Positions 1 through 8,133 are shown, counted from the stretch's first letter. The stretch: DNA of 59,210 nt from an uncultured Geobacter sp. (GCA_903925075.1 CAIYDQ010000269.1:1-59210); one strand, 5' to 3'. Numbers and translations are program-made. The notes: a model not told the origin generated them from the letters alone.

Positions 1-1
1 G

Positions 2-88
2 GAACTGCTGCGCCCGCTCGGCCTGAAGGAACTGGTGAGCACGGGACCGGTGGTGATCGGCCGCGGCGCCAAGGGATGGAGGGGTTAA
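2..88 (+). CDS. ilvN: 3' end of a probable acetolactate synthase small subunit (partial)
   Basis: Only the last 28 codons are inside the window. The end reads ELLRPLGLKELVSTGPVVIG followed by RGAKGWRG and a TAA stop. The pattern 'RP.G..E...TG.V...RG' is what I recall for the C-terminus of the regulatory (IlvN/IlvH) subunit of acetolactate synthase, which senses valine and activates the catalytic subunit in branched-chain amino acid synthesis. The stop lies three bases before psd, so the two are probably co-transcribed. No ilvC lies between this gene and psd. The call rests on a short tail and could be wrong. Confidence 0.55.
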   Translation, partial: ELLRPLGLKELVSTGPVVIGRGAKGWRG

Positions 89-91
89 CAG

Positions 92-751
92 ATGCGTAAT
101 ACGCATACCCCGATTGCTGCCGAGGGGTACCCTTTCATACTCGGATTCCTCATCTCGACCTTGATAACGGCGCTTCTCGGGCATTACCTGCATCCCGGCT
201 TCCTGGCGCCGGCCGCGCTCTGCCTGTTCCTCACCCTCTTCAGCGTATTCTTCTTCAGAAATCCCGAACGCGCCACGCCCGGCAACGAGAACGCGGTGAT
301 CGCCCCGGCCGACGGCGAGGTGATCTTTTCCGGCCCGGCGCTGGAGCCGCACACCTCCACCCAGATGGAAAAAATCAGCATCTTCATGTCGGTGTTCAGC
401 GTGCACGTCAACCGGGCCCCGATCAGCGGCAAGGTGGTGGACAGCTACTATAAAAAAGGGAAGTTCTTCGACGTGCGCGACCAGCGCGCCAGCTTCGAGA
501 ACGAGCAGCAGGGGCTGGTTCTGGAGGCGGCTCCCGGCTCAAGGCTCGTGGTGGTGCAGGTCGCGGGGCTGATCGCCAGGCGCATCGTCTGCTACGCCAA
601 GGTCGGCGACGCTCTCATCCGGGGGCGCAGGTACGGGCTGATTCGCTTCGGTTCCCGGCTGGACGTCTATCTGCCGCTCGGGGCCAAGATCAAGGTCGCC
701 ATGGGCCAGAAGACCGTGGCCGGCGAAACCGTGCTGGGGATACTGCCGTGA
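92..751 (+). CDS. psd: Phosphatidylserine decarboxylase proenzyme, short form
   Basis: This membrane enzyme makes phosphatidylethanolamine by decarboxylating phosphatidylserine. The 219-residue length fits the short PSD-A type. Two hydrophobic segments lie at about residues 14-30 and 38-55, followed by FFRNPER and the catalytic core (APADGEV, VFSVHVNRAP). The self-cleavage site is RFGSRLDVYLP, where Gly187-Ser188 would be cut and Ser188 becomes the pyruvoyl group, leaving beta and alpha chains. The ATG follows the purine-rich ggatggagggg at a suitable distance. The gene overlaps pssA by four bases, so the two consecutive steps of phosphatidylethanolamine synthesis are translationally coupled. 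Confidence 0.95.
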   Translation: MRNTHTPIAAEGYPFILGFLISTLITALLGHYLHPGFLAPAALCLFLTLFSVFFFRNPERATPGNENAVIAPADGEVIFSGPALEPHTSTQMEKISIFMSVFSVHVNRAPISGKVVDSYYKKGKFFDVRDQRASFENEQQGLVLEAAPGSRLVVVQVAGLIARRIVCYAKVGDALIRGRRYGLIRFGSRLDVYLPLGAKIKVAMGQKTVAGETVLGILP

Positions 752-1548
752 GCGACGAGAAACCGAGGCCCGAAAGGGAAGGGATGCGCAAGGGGATCTA
801 CATCCTCCCCAACCTCTTCACCGCCGGCAGTCTTTTCGCCGGCTTCTACTGCATGGTCTCCACGCTGAACGGCGACTACAAGACCGCCGCTCTCTGGATA
901 CTCGCCTCGTCCATCTTCGACGGCCTGGACGGCAAGGTGGCCCGCATGACCGGGACCTCCAGCAAGTTCGGGGTGGAGTTCGATTCCCTGGCCGACGTGG
1001 TCTCTTTCGGCGCAGCACCCGGTCTGTTGATGTACTGCTGGGCTCTCAAGCCCTTCGGCAGGCTCGGCTGGCTGGCCGGATTCCTGTTCCTGAGCTGCGC
1101 GGCTCTCAGACTGGCCCGCTTCAACGTGCAGGTCGACACGGTGGAGAGCAAGCGCTTCGTCGGCCTGCCGACCCCCGCAGCCGCCAGCATGGTCTCGGCC
1201 ACGGTGCTGCTTTTTTACCATTTCGGCTGGCCCAGTTCCTACATCAAGCTGGCGATCCTGATCCTGATTTATTTCCTGGCGCTCCTTATGGTCTCCAACG
1301 TGCGCTACTACTCCTTCAAGGATCCCGGCATCTTCAAGCGCCAGCCTTTCGCCTTCCTGGTACTGGCGGTGCTGATTTTGATCGTGGTCGCCGCCGAGCC
1401 GGTGCTGATGCTGTTCACCCTGTTCATCGGCTACATCCTCTCCGGACCGGTCGGCTTCATCATGACCTGGCCGCGCCGGCGCAGGCTGGAGAAGGCGCTC
1501 AGGAAAGGGCACGAGGAAATGGCCGGCGGCGTCAAGAAGCACCCGTAG
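748..1548 (+). CDS. pssA: CDP-diacylglycerol--serine O-phosphatidyltransferase
   Basis: The product makes phosphatidylserine from CDP-diacylglycerol and serine, the substrate for the psd product encoded just upstream. The CDP-alcohol phosphotransferase signature (DG..AR........G...D...D) is present as DGLDGKVARMTGTSSKFG, with VEFDSLADVVSFG completing it, near residues 53-85. Several hydrophobic stretches follow, as expected for an integral membrane enzyme of about 266 residues. The start is the GTG inside the four-base overlap with the psd stop. The tail is short and basic (RRRRLEKALRKG). Confidence 0.93.
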   Translation: MSDEKPRPEREGMRKGIYILPNLFTAGSLFAGFYCMVSTLNGDYKTAALWILASSIFDGLDGKVARMTGTSSKFGVEFDSLADVVSFGAAPGLLMYCWALKPFGRLGWLAGFLFLSCAALRLARFNVQVDTVESKRFVGLPTPAAASMVSATVLLFYHFGWPSSYIKLAILILIYFLALLMVSNVRYYSFKDPGIFKRQPFAFLVLAVLILIVVAAEPVLMLFTLFIGYILSGPVGFIMTWPRRRRLEKALRKGHEEMAGGVKKHP

Positions 1549-1567
1549 CCCTTTAGACTTTCGCCTG

Positions 1568-1593
1568 TAGCCTTTAGCCCTTAGCCCTTAGCC
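1568..1593 (+). repeat. Heptamer tandem repeat (TTAGCCC family)
   Basis: Nearly four copies of a seven-base unit (TAGCCTT/TAGCCCT) lie between the pssA stop and the leuA promoter. The same heptamer, on the other strand or degenerate, occurs at 14972-15009 and 38923-38963, also next to gene ends. No function is evident from the sequence. Confidence 0.8.
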
Positions 1594-1618
1594 AAATTTT
1601 GCGTCCAAGAGAAAACCC

Positions 1619-1648
1619 TTGACAGCCGTCGCCGGTTTTTTCTATTAT
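1619..1648 (+). promoter_or_regulatory. Probable sigma-70 promoter for the T-box-leuA transcript
   Basis: A perfect -35 box TTGACA at 1619-1624 is followed after 18 bases by TATTAT at 1643-1648. Transcription would begin near 1655, just upstream of the T-box leader, so leuA can be expressed separately from psd and pssA. Confidence 0.7.
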
Positions 1649-1659
1649 CAGCCGAACGA

Positions 1660-1950
1660 ATAAAGGCAGTGATGAGGAGTAGTAGCCTTTCCTTCCCCTA
1701 CAGAGAGCCGGTGGTTGGTGCAAACCGGTGAGGAAGCAGGTGAACTCGCCTTGGAGCCGCCGTGGTGAGGCAGCGCGTTGGATCTTTACCTGTGCCGGGG
1801 TGGCCCGCAAGGTGGAGACAACCGTTGTTAGCCGCGGCCGTCCGCCCGCGTAAAGGGTTTTTGAGGTCCGCCGCGAGGCGGATGAATGAGGGTGGTACCG
1901 CGTGAGCTTTCCGAAGCCTTCGCCCCTTGCTGGGGCGGAGGCTTTTTCTA
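1660..1950 (+). promoter_or_regulatory. T-box riboswitch, leucine-specific, controlling leuA
   Basis: The leader carries the diagnostic T-box sequence TGAATGAGGGTGGTACCGCG at about 1883-1902. Near the 5' end are the Stem I features: AGTA-like bases at 1679-1685, and the AG-bulge/distal-loop pattern AGAGAGCCGGTGGTTGGTG at about 1702-1720. A probable specifier codon CTC (leucine) sits at 1745-1747 directly after GAA. A terminator hairpin follows the T-box. In the known mechanism, uncharged tRNA-Leu pairs with the specifier and with the T-box bulge, stabilises the antiterminator and turns leuA on. Leucine T-boxes before leuA are known in deltaproteobacteria. The specifier position is my reading; the T-box itself is clear. 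Confidence 0.93.
1915..1947 (+). terminator. T-box-controlled intrinsic terminator
   Basis: The inverted repeat AGCCTTCGCCCC/GGGGCGGAGGCT with a short loop is followed by five T residues. It lies directly after the T-box sequence and would be the alternative to the antiterminator. Confidence 0.88.
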
Positions 1951-2047
1951 TTTTCGACCTTTTGCGAAGGTCAACGACGGCAACTATGGCATTTATCACG
2001 GATTTACCACAGCTTTAGCAGGGCAACCATCGACAGGGGGAGCGCAA

Positions 2048-3592
2048 GTGAAAAACACGGAAACAAGAACCATCAAGATCTTCGACACGACACTCAGAGA
2101 CGGGGAGCAATCCCCCGGCGCCAGCATGAACATCGAGGAGAAACTGCGCCTCGCCAAGCAGCTGCAAAAACTGAACGTGGACGTCATCGAGGCGGGTTTC
2201 CCGATCGCTTCCGAGGGTGATTTCGAGGCGGTGAAGAAGATCGCCCAAACCATCAAGGGGCCGGAAATCGCCGGATTGTGCCGCTCGGGTTTCAACGACA
2301 TCGATCGCGCCTGGGAGGCGCTGAAGTACGCCGAGGAGCGCGGGCGCATCCATACCTTCATCGCCACCTCCGAGATCCACATGAAGTACAAGCTGCAGAT
2401 GACCGCCTCGGAGGTGCTGGACGCCGCGGTGAAAGGGGTGAAGAGGGCGCGCTCCTACACCAGCAACGTGGAGTTTTCCTGCGAGGACGCGGTCCGGACC
2501 GACCGCAAGTTCCTGGCGGAGGTGGTCGGCGCCGTGATCGACGCGGGCGCCGCGGTGGTTAACATACCGGACACGGTCGGCTACACCATCCCCTTCGAGT
2601 ACTTCGACATCATCAAGTACCTGATGGACAACGTGAAAAACGTGAAAGACGCGATCATCTCCGTGCATTGCCACAACGACCTGGGTCTTGCGGTCGCCAA
2701 CTCGATCTCCGCGGTGATGGCGGGGGCGGGGCAGGTGGAGTGCACCATCAACGGCATCGGCGAGCGGGCGGGCAACTGCTCGCTGGAAGAGTTCGTCATG
2801 GCGGTCAGGACCCGCGGCGACATCCTCCCCTTCAAGACCAACGTGGCGACCGAGCAGTTGACTCCGGCCAGCCGCCTGTTGACCGGCGTCACCGGCATCG
2901 TGGTGCAGCAGAACAAGGCGATCGTGGGGGCCAACGCCTTCGCGCACGAGGCGGGCATCCACCAGCACGGCATGCTGATGGAGAAGACCACCTACGAGAT
3001 CATGACCCCGGAATCGGTGGGGCTCAAGGCGAGCGCCCTGGTGCTCGGCAAGCACTCCGGGCGGCACGCCTTCAAGAAGAGACTGGAGGAGCTCGGCTAC
3101 GAGTTGGACGACGACAACCTGAACAAGGCGTTCAAGCGCTTCAAGGCGTTGGCGGACCTGAAAAAGGAGGTCTTCGACGAGGATCTGGACGCCATCGTGG
3201 CGGACGAGGTGATGCGGGCCAACGAGAAATTCAAGCTTTCCCACATCACCGTCACCTGCGGCTCCTTCGCCGTCGCCACGGCGACCGTGCAGATGGAGAT
3301 CGACGGCGAGCAGTCGCGCACCGCGGAGCTTGGCGACGGTCCGGTCGACGCCACCCTGAAGGCCATCAAGAAGCTCACCAAGACCGACGCCCGGTTGGTG
3401 CAGTACAACGTCGGCTCCATCACCGGCGGCACCGACGCGCTGGGCGAGGTGACGGTGCGCATCGCGGGCGGGGACCGGGTGGTGATCGGGCGCGGCTCTT
3501 CGACCGACATCATCGAGGCCTCGGCCAAGGCCTACATCGACGCCTTGAACCGGCTGCACTTCGCCACCGCGCGGGAGACAGCATCGCTGTAG
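2048..3592 (+). CDS. leuA: 2-isopropylmalate synthase
   Basis: The enzyme condenses acetyl-CoA with 2-oxoisovalerate, the first committed step of leucine synthesis. The catalytic TIM barrel begins with FDTTLRDGEQSPG (Asp13, Arg17) and contains the metal-binding HCHNDLG (His207, His209). It also has NGIGERAGN and the substrate-loop motif HEAGIHQHG. The last ~120 residues form a LeuA dimer regulatory domain, the usual site of leucine feedback. I chose the GTG at 2048 because GGGGGAG lies six bases upstream and the product is then 514 residues, a normal length. Starting further upstream would run the protein through the T-box. The terminator at 3749 closes the unit. Confidence 0.95.
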   Translation: MKNTETRTIKIFDTTLRDGEQSPGASMNIEEKLRLAKQLQKLNVDVIEAGFPIASEGDFEAVKKIAQTIKGPEIAGLCRSGFNDIDRAWEALKYAEERGRIHTFIATSEIHMKYKLQMTASEVLDAAVKGVKRARSYTSNVEFSCEDAVRTDRKFLAEVVGAVIDAGAAVVNIPDTVGYTIPFEYFDIIKYLMDNVKNVKDAIISVHCHNDLGLAVANSISAVMAGAGQVECTINGIGERAGNCSLEEFVMAVRTRGDILPFKTNVATEQLTPASRLLTGVTGIVVQQNKAIVGANAFAHEAGIHQHGMLMEKTTYEIMTPESVGLKASALVLGKHSGRHAFKKRLEELGYELDDDNLNKAFKRFKALADLKKEVFDEDLDAIVADEVMRANEKFKLSHITVTCGSFAVATATVQMEIDGEQSRTAELGDGPVDATLKAIKKLTKTDARLVQYNVGSITGGTDALGEVTVRIAGGDRVVIGRGSSTDIIEASAKAYIDALNRLHFATARETASL

Positions 3593-3604
3593 CGGCAGCA
3601 AATC

Positions 3605-3675
3605 GGGGGGTGGGGAGAGGGTGAAAAGCTCGCGAAAGCTCTCCCTCCCCCCAACCCCCTCCCATAAAGGGCTCG
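3605..3675 (+). repeat. GC-rich hairpin repeat, copy 1 of 3
   Basis: The core GTGAAAAGCTCGCGAAAG is flanked by GGGGAGAGG on the left and CTCTCCCTCCCCCC on the right, giving an imperfect hairpin. It then runs on through CCCTCCCATAAAGGG. The same arrangement recurs at 46410-46500 (same strand) and, in part, at 37950-38003 (opposite strand). The rest of the leuA-to-3835 gap holds a GGAGG-rich stretch and the leuA terminator. Confidence 0.8.
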
Positions 3676-3748
3676 TCCGCCGAGGCCTTGGCGGAGGAGG
3701 AAGGGGGAGAAATACGAGGCCCGAGCTTAGCTTGACGACGGTGGGACA

Positions 3749-3774
3749 GGGGGCTGACGCCCCCCTTTTTTTTT
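3749..3774 (+). terminator. Intrinsic terminator after leuA
   Basis: The perfect stem GGGGGC/GCCCCC with a four-base loop is followed by a run of nine T residues. Confidence 0.9.
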
Positions 3775-3834
3775 GCATTGCAATCCCTCATTAGCTGTGC
3801 CATTCTGGTCTCAAATTAAAGGAGGGTCCAGCTC

Positions 3835-4311
3835 GTGAGACTCTTTTTCCTGCTCGGCATGCTCTGCGGCGCTCCCGGGTTGGCCTTGGCCGGCGCCGCT
3901 TCCGGCTGGCAAACCTTGGGCTTTGACGGCAACCTCTTTCAGAAAGGGGCCGCAGCCGGTGCCATCCAGGTCAGGGACGGCTACCTTCCGGTGCCGGCGA
4001 GCGCCGGCGCGCCGCGCGAGGACCAGTTGCCGAAGGGGACCGGCGCGCTGGCGGTGCTCTGTTTCGTGCAGGGCGCGGGAGGAAAACTCAAGCCGCAACC
4101 GGGCGTGCTGCCGATGGCGGGCGTCGCCGTCACCTTGAGCGGACACGCTCTCACCGTCGTCGGCCGCACCGATGCCGACGGTTATCTGATACTGGCGCTG
4201 CCTCCCGGCAGCTACGAAGCGCGTCTCCTGGGCTTCAGCAAAAAGCTGACCGTCGAGATGGGCAAGACCGCTCTGGTGGCTATCAGGGGCGGCAAAAGGA
4301 TGGGGGATTAA
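3835..4311 (+). CDS. Secreted protein with a carboxypeptidase-regulatory-like fold
   Basis: The product has 158 residues. The N-terminus is a signal peptide (MRLFFLLGMLCGAPGLALAG) with probable cleavage after Ala-Leu-Ala. The C-terminal half, around residues 90-150, reads as a small beta sandwich of the carboxypeptidase regulatory or transthyretin-like type: GVAVTLSGHALTVVGRTDAD, then GYLILALPPGSYEARLLG. Such domains usually act as accessory or adhesion modules, not enzymes. The GTG start follows GGAGG. The stop abuts the start of the next gene with no space, so it probably works with the metalloprotease-like protein. No specific function can be assigned. Confidence 0.7.
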   Translation: MRLFFLLGMLCGAPGLALAGAASGWQTLGFDGNLFQKGAAAGAIQVRDGYLPVPASAGAPREDQLPKGTGALAVLCFVQGAGGKLKPQPGVLPMAGVAVTLSGHALTVVGRTDADGYLILALPPGSYEARLLGFSKKLTVEMGKTALVAIRGGKRMGD

Positions 4312-6534
4312 GTGAGAAGTGTTGCCCTGACGAGAAGCCGTAGATTGCTGAAAAGCTCTTTGTTGTCCGTGGTCTTGCTGCTGTCGCTGTTGCCCGCCGC
4401 GGTCTTCGCGGCCGCCCTTGACGACCACTATCTGGCATCCTTTGGCGCTCTGCCGGGAAGCCCCCTGGAAAAATCGGTGCTGTCGGTCGCCGGACCGGCC
4501 GAGGCGGTCCGCAGCGGCACGCCGCTTCGGCACGGCCTGAAAAAGGACTGGAAAAACCTCGAATCGACCACTCAGGCGACCCTGGCCAAGTTCCTGGCTG
4601 CGCCGGTGCTCTCCGGCACCGAGCAGGTGCTGACCTCCGCGGGAGGCCATTTCAGGATTCATTACACCACCAGCGGCGCCGATGCGCCCAACATAACGGC
4701 GATCAACCAGTTTACCCCCGGCCTGGGTTTGACCAGCGTCGCCGACTGGATCTCGCAGGTCGCCGGCCGCTTCGAGGACGCCTACGCGTTTTACCTCGGG
4801 TTGGGATACAACCCTCCTCCCGGCAACCCCGTGAACGTTTACGTGCTCAGCCTGGTCTCGCAGGGGGCCTACGGCTTCACCCAAAGCGATCAGCCTGCCG
4901 GCTCGGCAAGCTTCCCCCAGGCGTTCGGCAGCTACATAGAGATCGACAAGGATTTCACCAACAACATTTACCATCCCGGCACCTTCACGCCGCTGCAAAG
5001 CCTGCAGGTTACCTCGGTACACGAGTTCCATCACGCCATCCAGTACGGCTATAGTTTCTACTTCGACATCTGGTACGCCGAGGCCACCTCCACCTGGTTC
5101 GAGAACGAACTCTACCCGCTGGTCAAGCAGCTCTACACCTACCTCCCCGGGTGGTTCGACAACAGCACGCGCCAGATAGACCTGCAGCAGACCGATCCCT
5201 TATTCAACAGCCAGGCGTACGGCCGTTGGATATTGAACCGCTACCTGGCCGAGACCCACGGCACGGCGGTGGTGCGCTCGGTCTGGGAAAAACTGGCCAC
5301 CATCAACCCGAGCAGCGTCACGCTGACCACAAGCGGCGACATCCCCATGCTTCCGGTGCTGGACTCGGTGCTCACCTCCTCCTTCAACAGCAGCCTGGCA
5401 GCCGACTTTTTAGGTCTGACCAAACGGATTTACAAGAAGGATTGGACGACTCATACCGAAGACCTCGGCAGGCCCGAGCTCGCCTACTCGCCTCTGCAGT
5501 CGTTTTCCAGCTATCCGATCAGCGCCGGCAGCGCCACCTCGACTACGCTGCCGCACTATGCCTTCGCCTTCTTCAGATTCATCCCTTCGGCGACGGCCGG
5601 CGATCTGACCTTGTTCCTGGCCAAAAACAGCGGCATCCAGACGGCGGTCTTCAAAAAAACGGGGACAACCATCGTCGAGATTCCCGCCAATGCAGGGGGC
5701 GATTCATACAGCGTGAACGGCTTCGGCGGCTTGAACCTGGCCAGCGACGAAGTGGTGCTGCTGGCGGCGAACACCAGCAATGCGGACAGTCAGAACGTGA
5801 TGTTCAGCACGACGCAGCCGCATTTAACGATCAGCAGCGGGACGGTGACCTCGGTAAACAGTCTGCTGCTTAACGATCCGCTACTGTCTCCGGCGACCAA
5901 GCCGGCCGATTTCGGCCCGACCAGCGCGATAAACTTCACGGCAACGGTGAACTCGGGAGCCACCGCCACCGTACAGATAACCAATTTGCTCTTGCCGGCC
6001 AACCCGGTTTTCTACAAGGTGGTAGGCACGCAATGGACCCAATTGAAACCGTCGGATTTTACCCTTGTGGGCAACACGCTCAGCTTTACGGTCACCGATA
6101 ACGGCGCCTTCGACAGCGATGCCAGGCTTGGTTTCATCCAGGACCCGCTGGTGGTCGGCACCTCGGCCACGGCGGCGGTTGCCAGCGGCGGCGGGAAGGG
6201 TGGCGGGGGGTGCTTCATCGCCACGGCCGCTTTCGGCAGCTATCTGCATCCCAAGGTGGCGGAGCTGCGCCGGTTCCGGGACAGCCAGCTGCTCACTAAC
6301 GCGCCCGGCCGGCTTTTCGTGGCGCTCTACTACCGGCTGAGCCCGCCGGTTGCCCGGGTGATCGCCGAGCACGCCTGGATGCGCGCGGCGGTCAGGGGAG
6401 CGTTGGTCCCGGTGATCTTGTCGGTTGAACATCCGCGGCTGGCGCTGCTGCTGTTGGCCCTGGCGGTTTGGGGATTGGTCTGGCGGGCGGCGCGGCGCCG
6501 CGGCTGGCTGGCCAGGCCGGCGCAGTCGGCTTGA
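4312..6534 (+). CDS. Secreted metalloprotease-like protein with CFI-box C-terminal signal
   Basis: The product has 740 residues. A signal peptide covers about residues 1-32 (hydrophobic LLSVVLLLSLLPAAVFA). A zinc-protease-type HEFHH motif, in VHEFHHAIQYGY, places His237, Glu238 and His241 as HExxH; EATSTWFENEL follows and could supply the third ligand. This resembles the MXAN_6640-type putative metalloproteases, from memory. After beta-rich regions, a Gly-rich linker leads to CFIATAAFGSYLHPKVAELR (Cys634), then a hydrophobic helix and Arg-rich tail (WRAARRRGW). That arrangement matches the CFI-box-CTERM class of C-terminal processing signals. The GTG start is immediately after the upstream stop. 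Protease activity is inferred, not shown. Confidence 0.72.
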   Translation: MRSVALTRSRRLLKSSLLSVVLLLSLLPAAVFAAALDDHYLASFGALPGSPLEKSVLSVAGPAEAVRSGTPLRHGLKKDWKNLESTTQATLAKFLAAPVLSGTEQVLTSAGGHFRIHYTTSGADAPNITAINQFTPGLGLTSVADWISQVAGRFEDAYAFYLGLGYNPPPGNPVNVYVLSLVSQGAYGFTQSDQPAGSASFPQAFGSYIEIDKDFTNNIYHPGTFTPLQSLQVTSVHEFHHAIQYGYSFYFDIWYAEATSTWFENELYPLVKQLYTYLPGWFDNSTRQIDLQQTDPLFNSQAYGRWILNRYLAETHGTAVVRSVWEKLATINPSSVTLTTSGDIPMLPVLDSVLTSSFNSSLAADFLGLTKRIYKKDWTTHTEDLGRPELAYSPLQSFSSYPISAGSATSTTLPHYAFAFFRFIPSATAGDLTLFLAKNSGIQTAVFKKTGTTIVEIPANAGGDSYSVNGFGGLNLASDEVVLLAANTSNADSQNVMFSTTQPHLTISSGTVTSVNSLLLNDPLLSPATKPADFGPTSAINFTATVNSGATATVQITNLLLPANPVFYKVVGTQWTQLKPSDFTLVGNTLSFTVTDNGAFDSDARLGFIQDPLVVGTSATAAVASGGGKGGGGCFIATAAFGSYLHPKVAELRRFRDSQLLTNAPGRLFVALYYRLSPPVARVIAEHAWMRAAVRGALVPVILSVEHPRLALLLLALAVWGLVWRAARRRGWLARPAQSA

Positions 6535-6558
6535 GGAGACGAAGATAACTTAAATACG

Positions 6559-6595
6559 AAAAAGCCCCGCTCGGAGCATCTCCGGCGGGGCTTTT
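6559..6595. terminator. Bidirectional terminator between convergent genes
   Basis: The inverted repeat AAAAGCCCCGC/GCGGGGCTTTT has A residues on one side and T residues on the other, so it can end transcripts from both the metalloprotease-like gene and the cold-shock gene. Confidence 0.88.
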
Positions 6596-6630
6596 CATGT
6601 GCGGCAACTTGCGAAACGTTACGGCATCGA

Positions 6631-6831
6631 CTAGATCTTCTTGACGTTCGCCGCCTGCAGCCCTTTCGGACCGTTGGTCACGTCGAAGGAGACGGACTCC
6701 CCTTCAGCCAAGGACTTGAAGCCTTCCCCGGTGATTGCGGAGAAGTGCACGAACACGTCCTCGCCGTTGTCCTGCTCGATGAAGCCGAAACCTTTCGCGT
6801 CGTTGAACCATTTAACCTTGCCCTGTGCCAT
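6631..6831 (-). CDS. Cold-shock domain protein (CspA family)
   Basis: This 66-residue single-stranded nucleic acid-binding protein contains the RNP1 motif KGFGFIE and RNP2 VFVHF. It starts [17 protein letters not shown], typical of CspA-type proteins that act as RNA chaperones. The ATG at 6831 is preceded by a strong AAAGGAGG ribosome site eight bases away. Reading further upstream would add a non-conserved extension. A leader of roughly 150 nucleotides separates the likely promoter from the start, common for cold-shock transcripts, where the leader controls stability and translation. Confidence 0.95.
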   Translation of the reverse strand: MAQGKVKWFNDAKGFGFIEQDNGEDVFVHFSAITGEGFKSLAEGESVSFDVTNGPKGLQAANVKKI

Positions 6832-6983
6832 TGTCCTGCCTCCTTTTGTTGCCTCCGGTACTCTGCCGGATCTACGTTTGATGCTGTAATTTCCGGAGAG
6901 TTCTTCGGCTGGAAACGGCACAAAGCTGCAAAAACTTTGGCTTTTCTACGCACTAGACTTCCGAAATCAGCTGCCTGGCGTAA

Positions 6984-7012
6984 AAATTAACATCGTATAA
7001 TAACCTTGTCAA
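6984..7012 (-). promoter_or_regulatory. Probable promoter of the cold-shock gene
   Basis: On the minus strand a consensus TTGACA (7007-7012) is followed after 17 bases by TAATTT (6984-6989) in an AT-rich stretch. This leaves a 5' untranslated leader of about 145 nucleotides. Confidence 0.5.
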
Positions 7013-7073
7013 GAAAATATTTAACAAATCAATTTTTTTTGTGCAGCCGCTCTGCGTCGGGCTTCGGCCGCTT

Positions 7074-8102
7074 TTAGAAGGTATTCAGTCGCCTGATGAA
7101 GGCCATCAGCAACCCGTAGTGCTGATGGTGGAAGCGGAAGGCGATCCTGGGGAGTTCGAGCAGATCGGGCTCGTCGGCCTCCTCCGGCCGGGCCGCGATC
7201 GGCTCGATATGGCTGCCGGGGAGGCGCAGTTCGGCGAACTCGTCCTCCAACATTTCGATCTGCTCGGCCGTCAAGGCCTTATTGAGCCTGATGATCAAGT
7301 CGCCGTTCACGAAGCGCAGGGAATGGTAGTTGATGTAGAAGTCCTCGATCACCTGCACCGCTTCCTCGCAACTGCGCGTGATGGTGAAGATGGAGAAGTC
7401 CTCGGCGGAGATGAAGCCCATCACCAGCAGCCGCTCCTTGACGAACCTGAACCAGTGCTCCCAGTAGCCGGCGTCGTCGTCCACCAGCACCAGCGGCTTT
7501 GGGGAGGTCTTGCCGGTCTGGATCAGGGTGAACACCTCCATCGCCTCGTCCAGCGTCCCGAAGCCGCCGGGAAAAACGGCAATGGCGTCCGCCTCCTTGA
7601 CGAAGGCGACCTTTCTGTTGAAGAAGTACTTGTAGGTGATGAGGCGCGGGTTCTTCAGCATCACCGTGTTGGCGGACTGCTCGAAGGGGAGCCTGATGTT
7701 GGCGGCAAAGGACGACTCGCTGCCGGCGCCTTCGTTGCCGGCCTGCATGATGCCGCCCCCGCCGCCGGTGATGATCATGTACCCCTTGTCCGCCAGCATC
7801 CGGCTGAAGCGCACGCACTTTTTGTACATCGGCTCCTCCTCGCCGGTGCGGGCGGAGCCGAAGATGGTGACCTTCATCTTTTGCCGGTAGGGAGCGAACA
7901 CCTTGGTGGTGTAGCGCATCTCCTTCATGGTGTTGCTCAAAAGCTTCAGGTCGGCGAGGTAATCCGTATCCTGGCCCGCCTTCAGCGCCGCGATGATCAT
8001 CTCGCGCGCGATTGACGGGTGGTGCACCCCTCCTGCCTTATCGAGCAGTTCATCGATCAATGTGTCTATCTCGCCGTTTGTCTTGGTAAAACGAAGCTGC
8101 AT
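7074..8102 (-). CDS. LOG-family (TIGR00730-type) Rossmann-fold protein
   Basis: The 342-residue protein carries the two hallmarks of the LOG/lysine-decarboxylase-like family: GGGGGIMQAGNEGA (nucleotide phosphate loop) and PGGFGTLDEAMEVFTLIQTG (catalytic PGGxGTxxE). Characterised members are phosphoribohydrolases that cleave nucleoside 5'-monophosphates such as AMP or cytokinin ribotides. The in vivo substrate in such bacteria is generally unknown. The core covers about residues 90-270, with helical extensions on both sides, making it longer than the ~180-residue short form. The ATG has GGAGG ten bases upstream and its own promoter in the divergent gap with leuC. Confidence 0.88.
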   Translation of the reverse strand: MQLRFTKTNGEIDTLIDELLDKAGGVHHPSIAREMIIAALKAGQDTDYLADLKLLSNTMKEMRYTTKVFAPYRQKMKVTIFGSARTGEEEPMYKKCVRFSRMLADKGYMIITGGGGGIMQAGNEGAGSESSFAANIRLPFEQSANTVMLKNPRLITYKYFFNRKVAFVKEADAIAVFPGGFGTLDEAMEVFTLIQTGKTSPKPLVLVDDDAGYWEHWFRFVKERLLVMGFISAEDFSIFTITRSCEEAVQVIEDFYINYHSLRFVNGDLIIRLNKALTAEQIEMLEDEFAELRLPGSHIEPIAARPEEADEPDLLELPRIAFRFHHQHYGLLMAFIRRLNTF

Positions 8103-8133
8103 GGTGGGGCTACCTCCAGAAATAAGTCCGCCG

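Noticed and set aside
1886-2047. Extension of leuA upstream to ATG 1886
   Set aside because: This start lies inside the T-box and would translate the terminator hairpin. The GTG at 2048 has a strong ribosome site and gives the family length.
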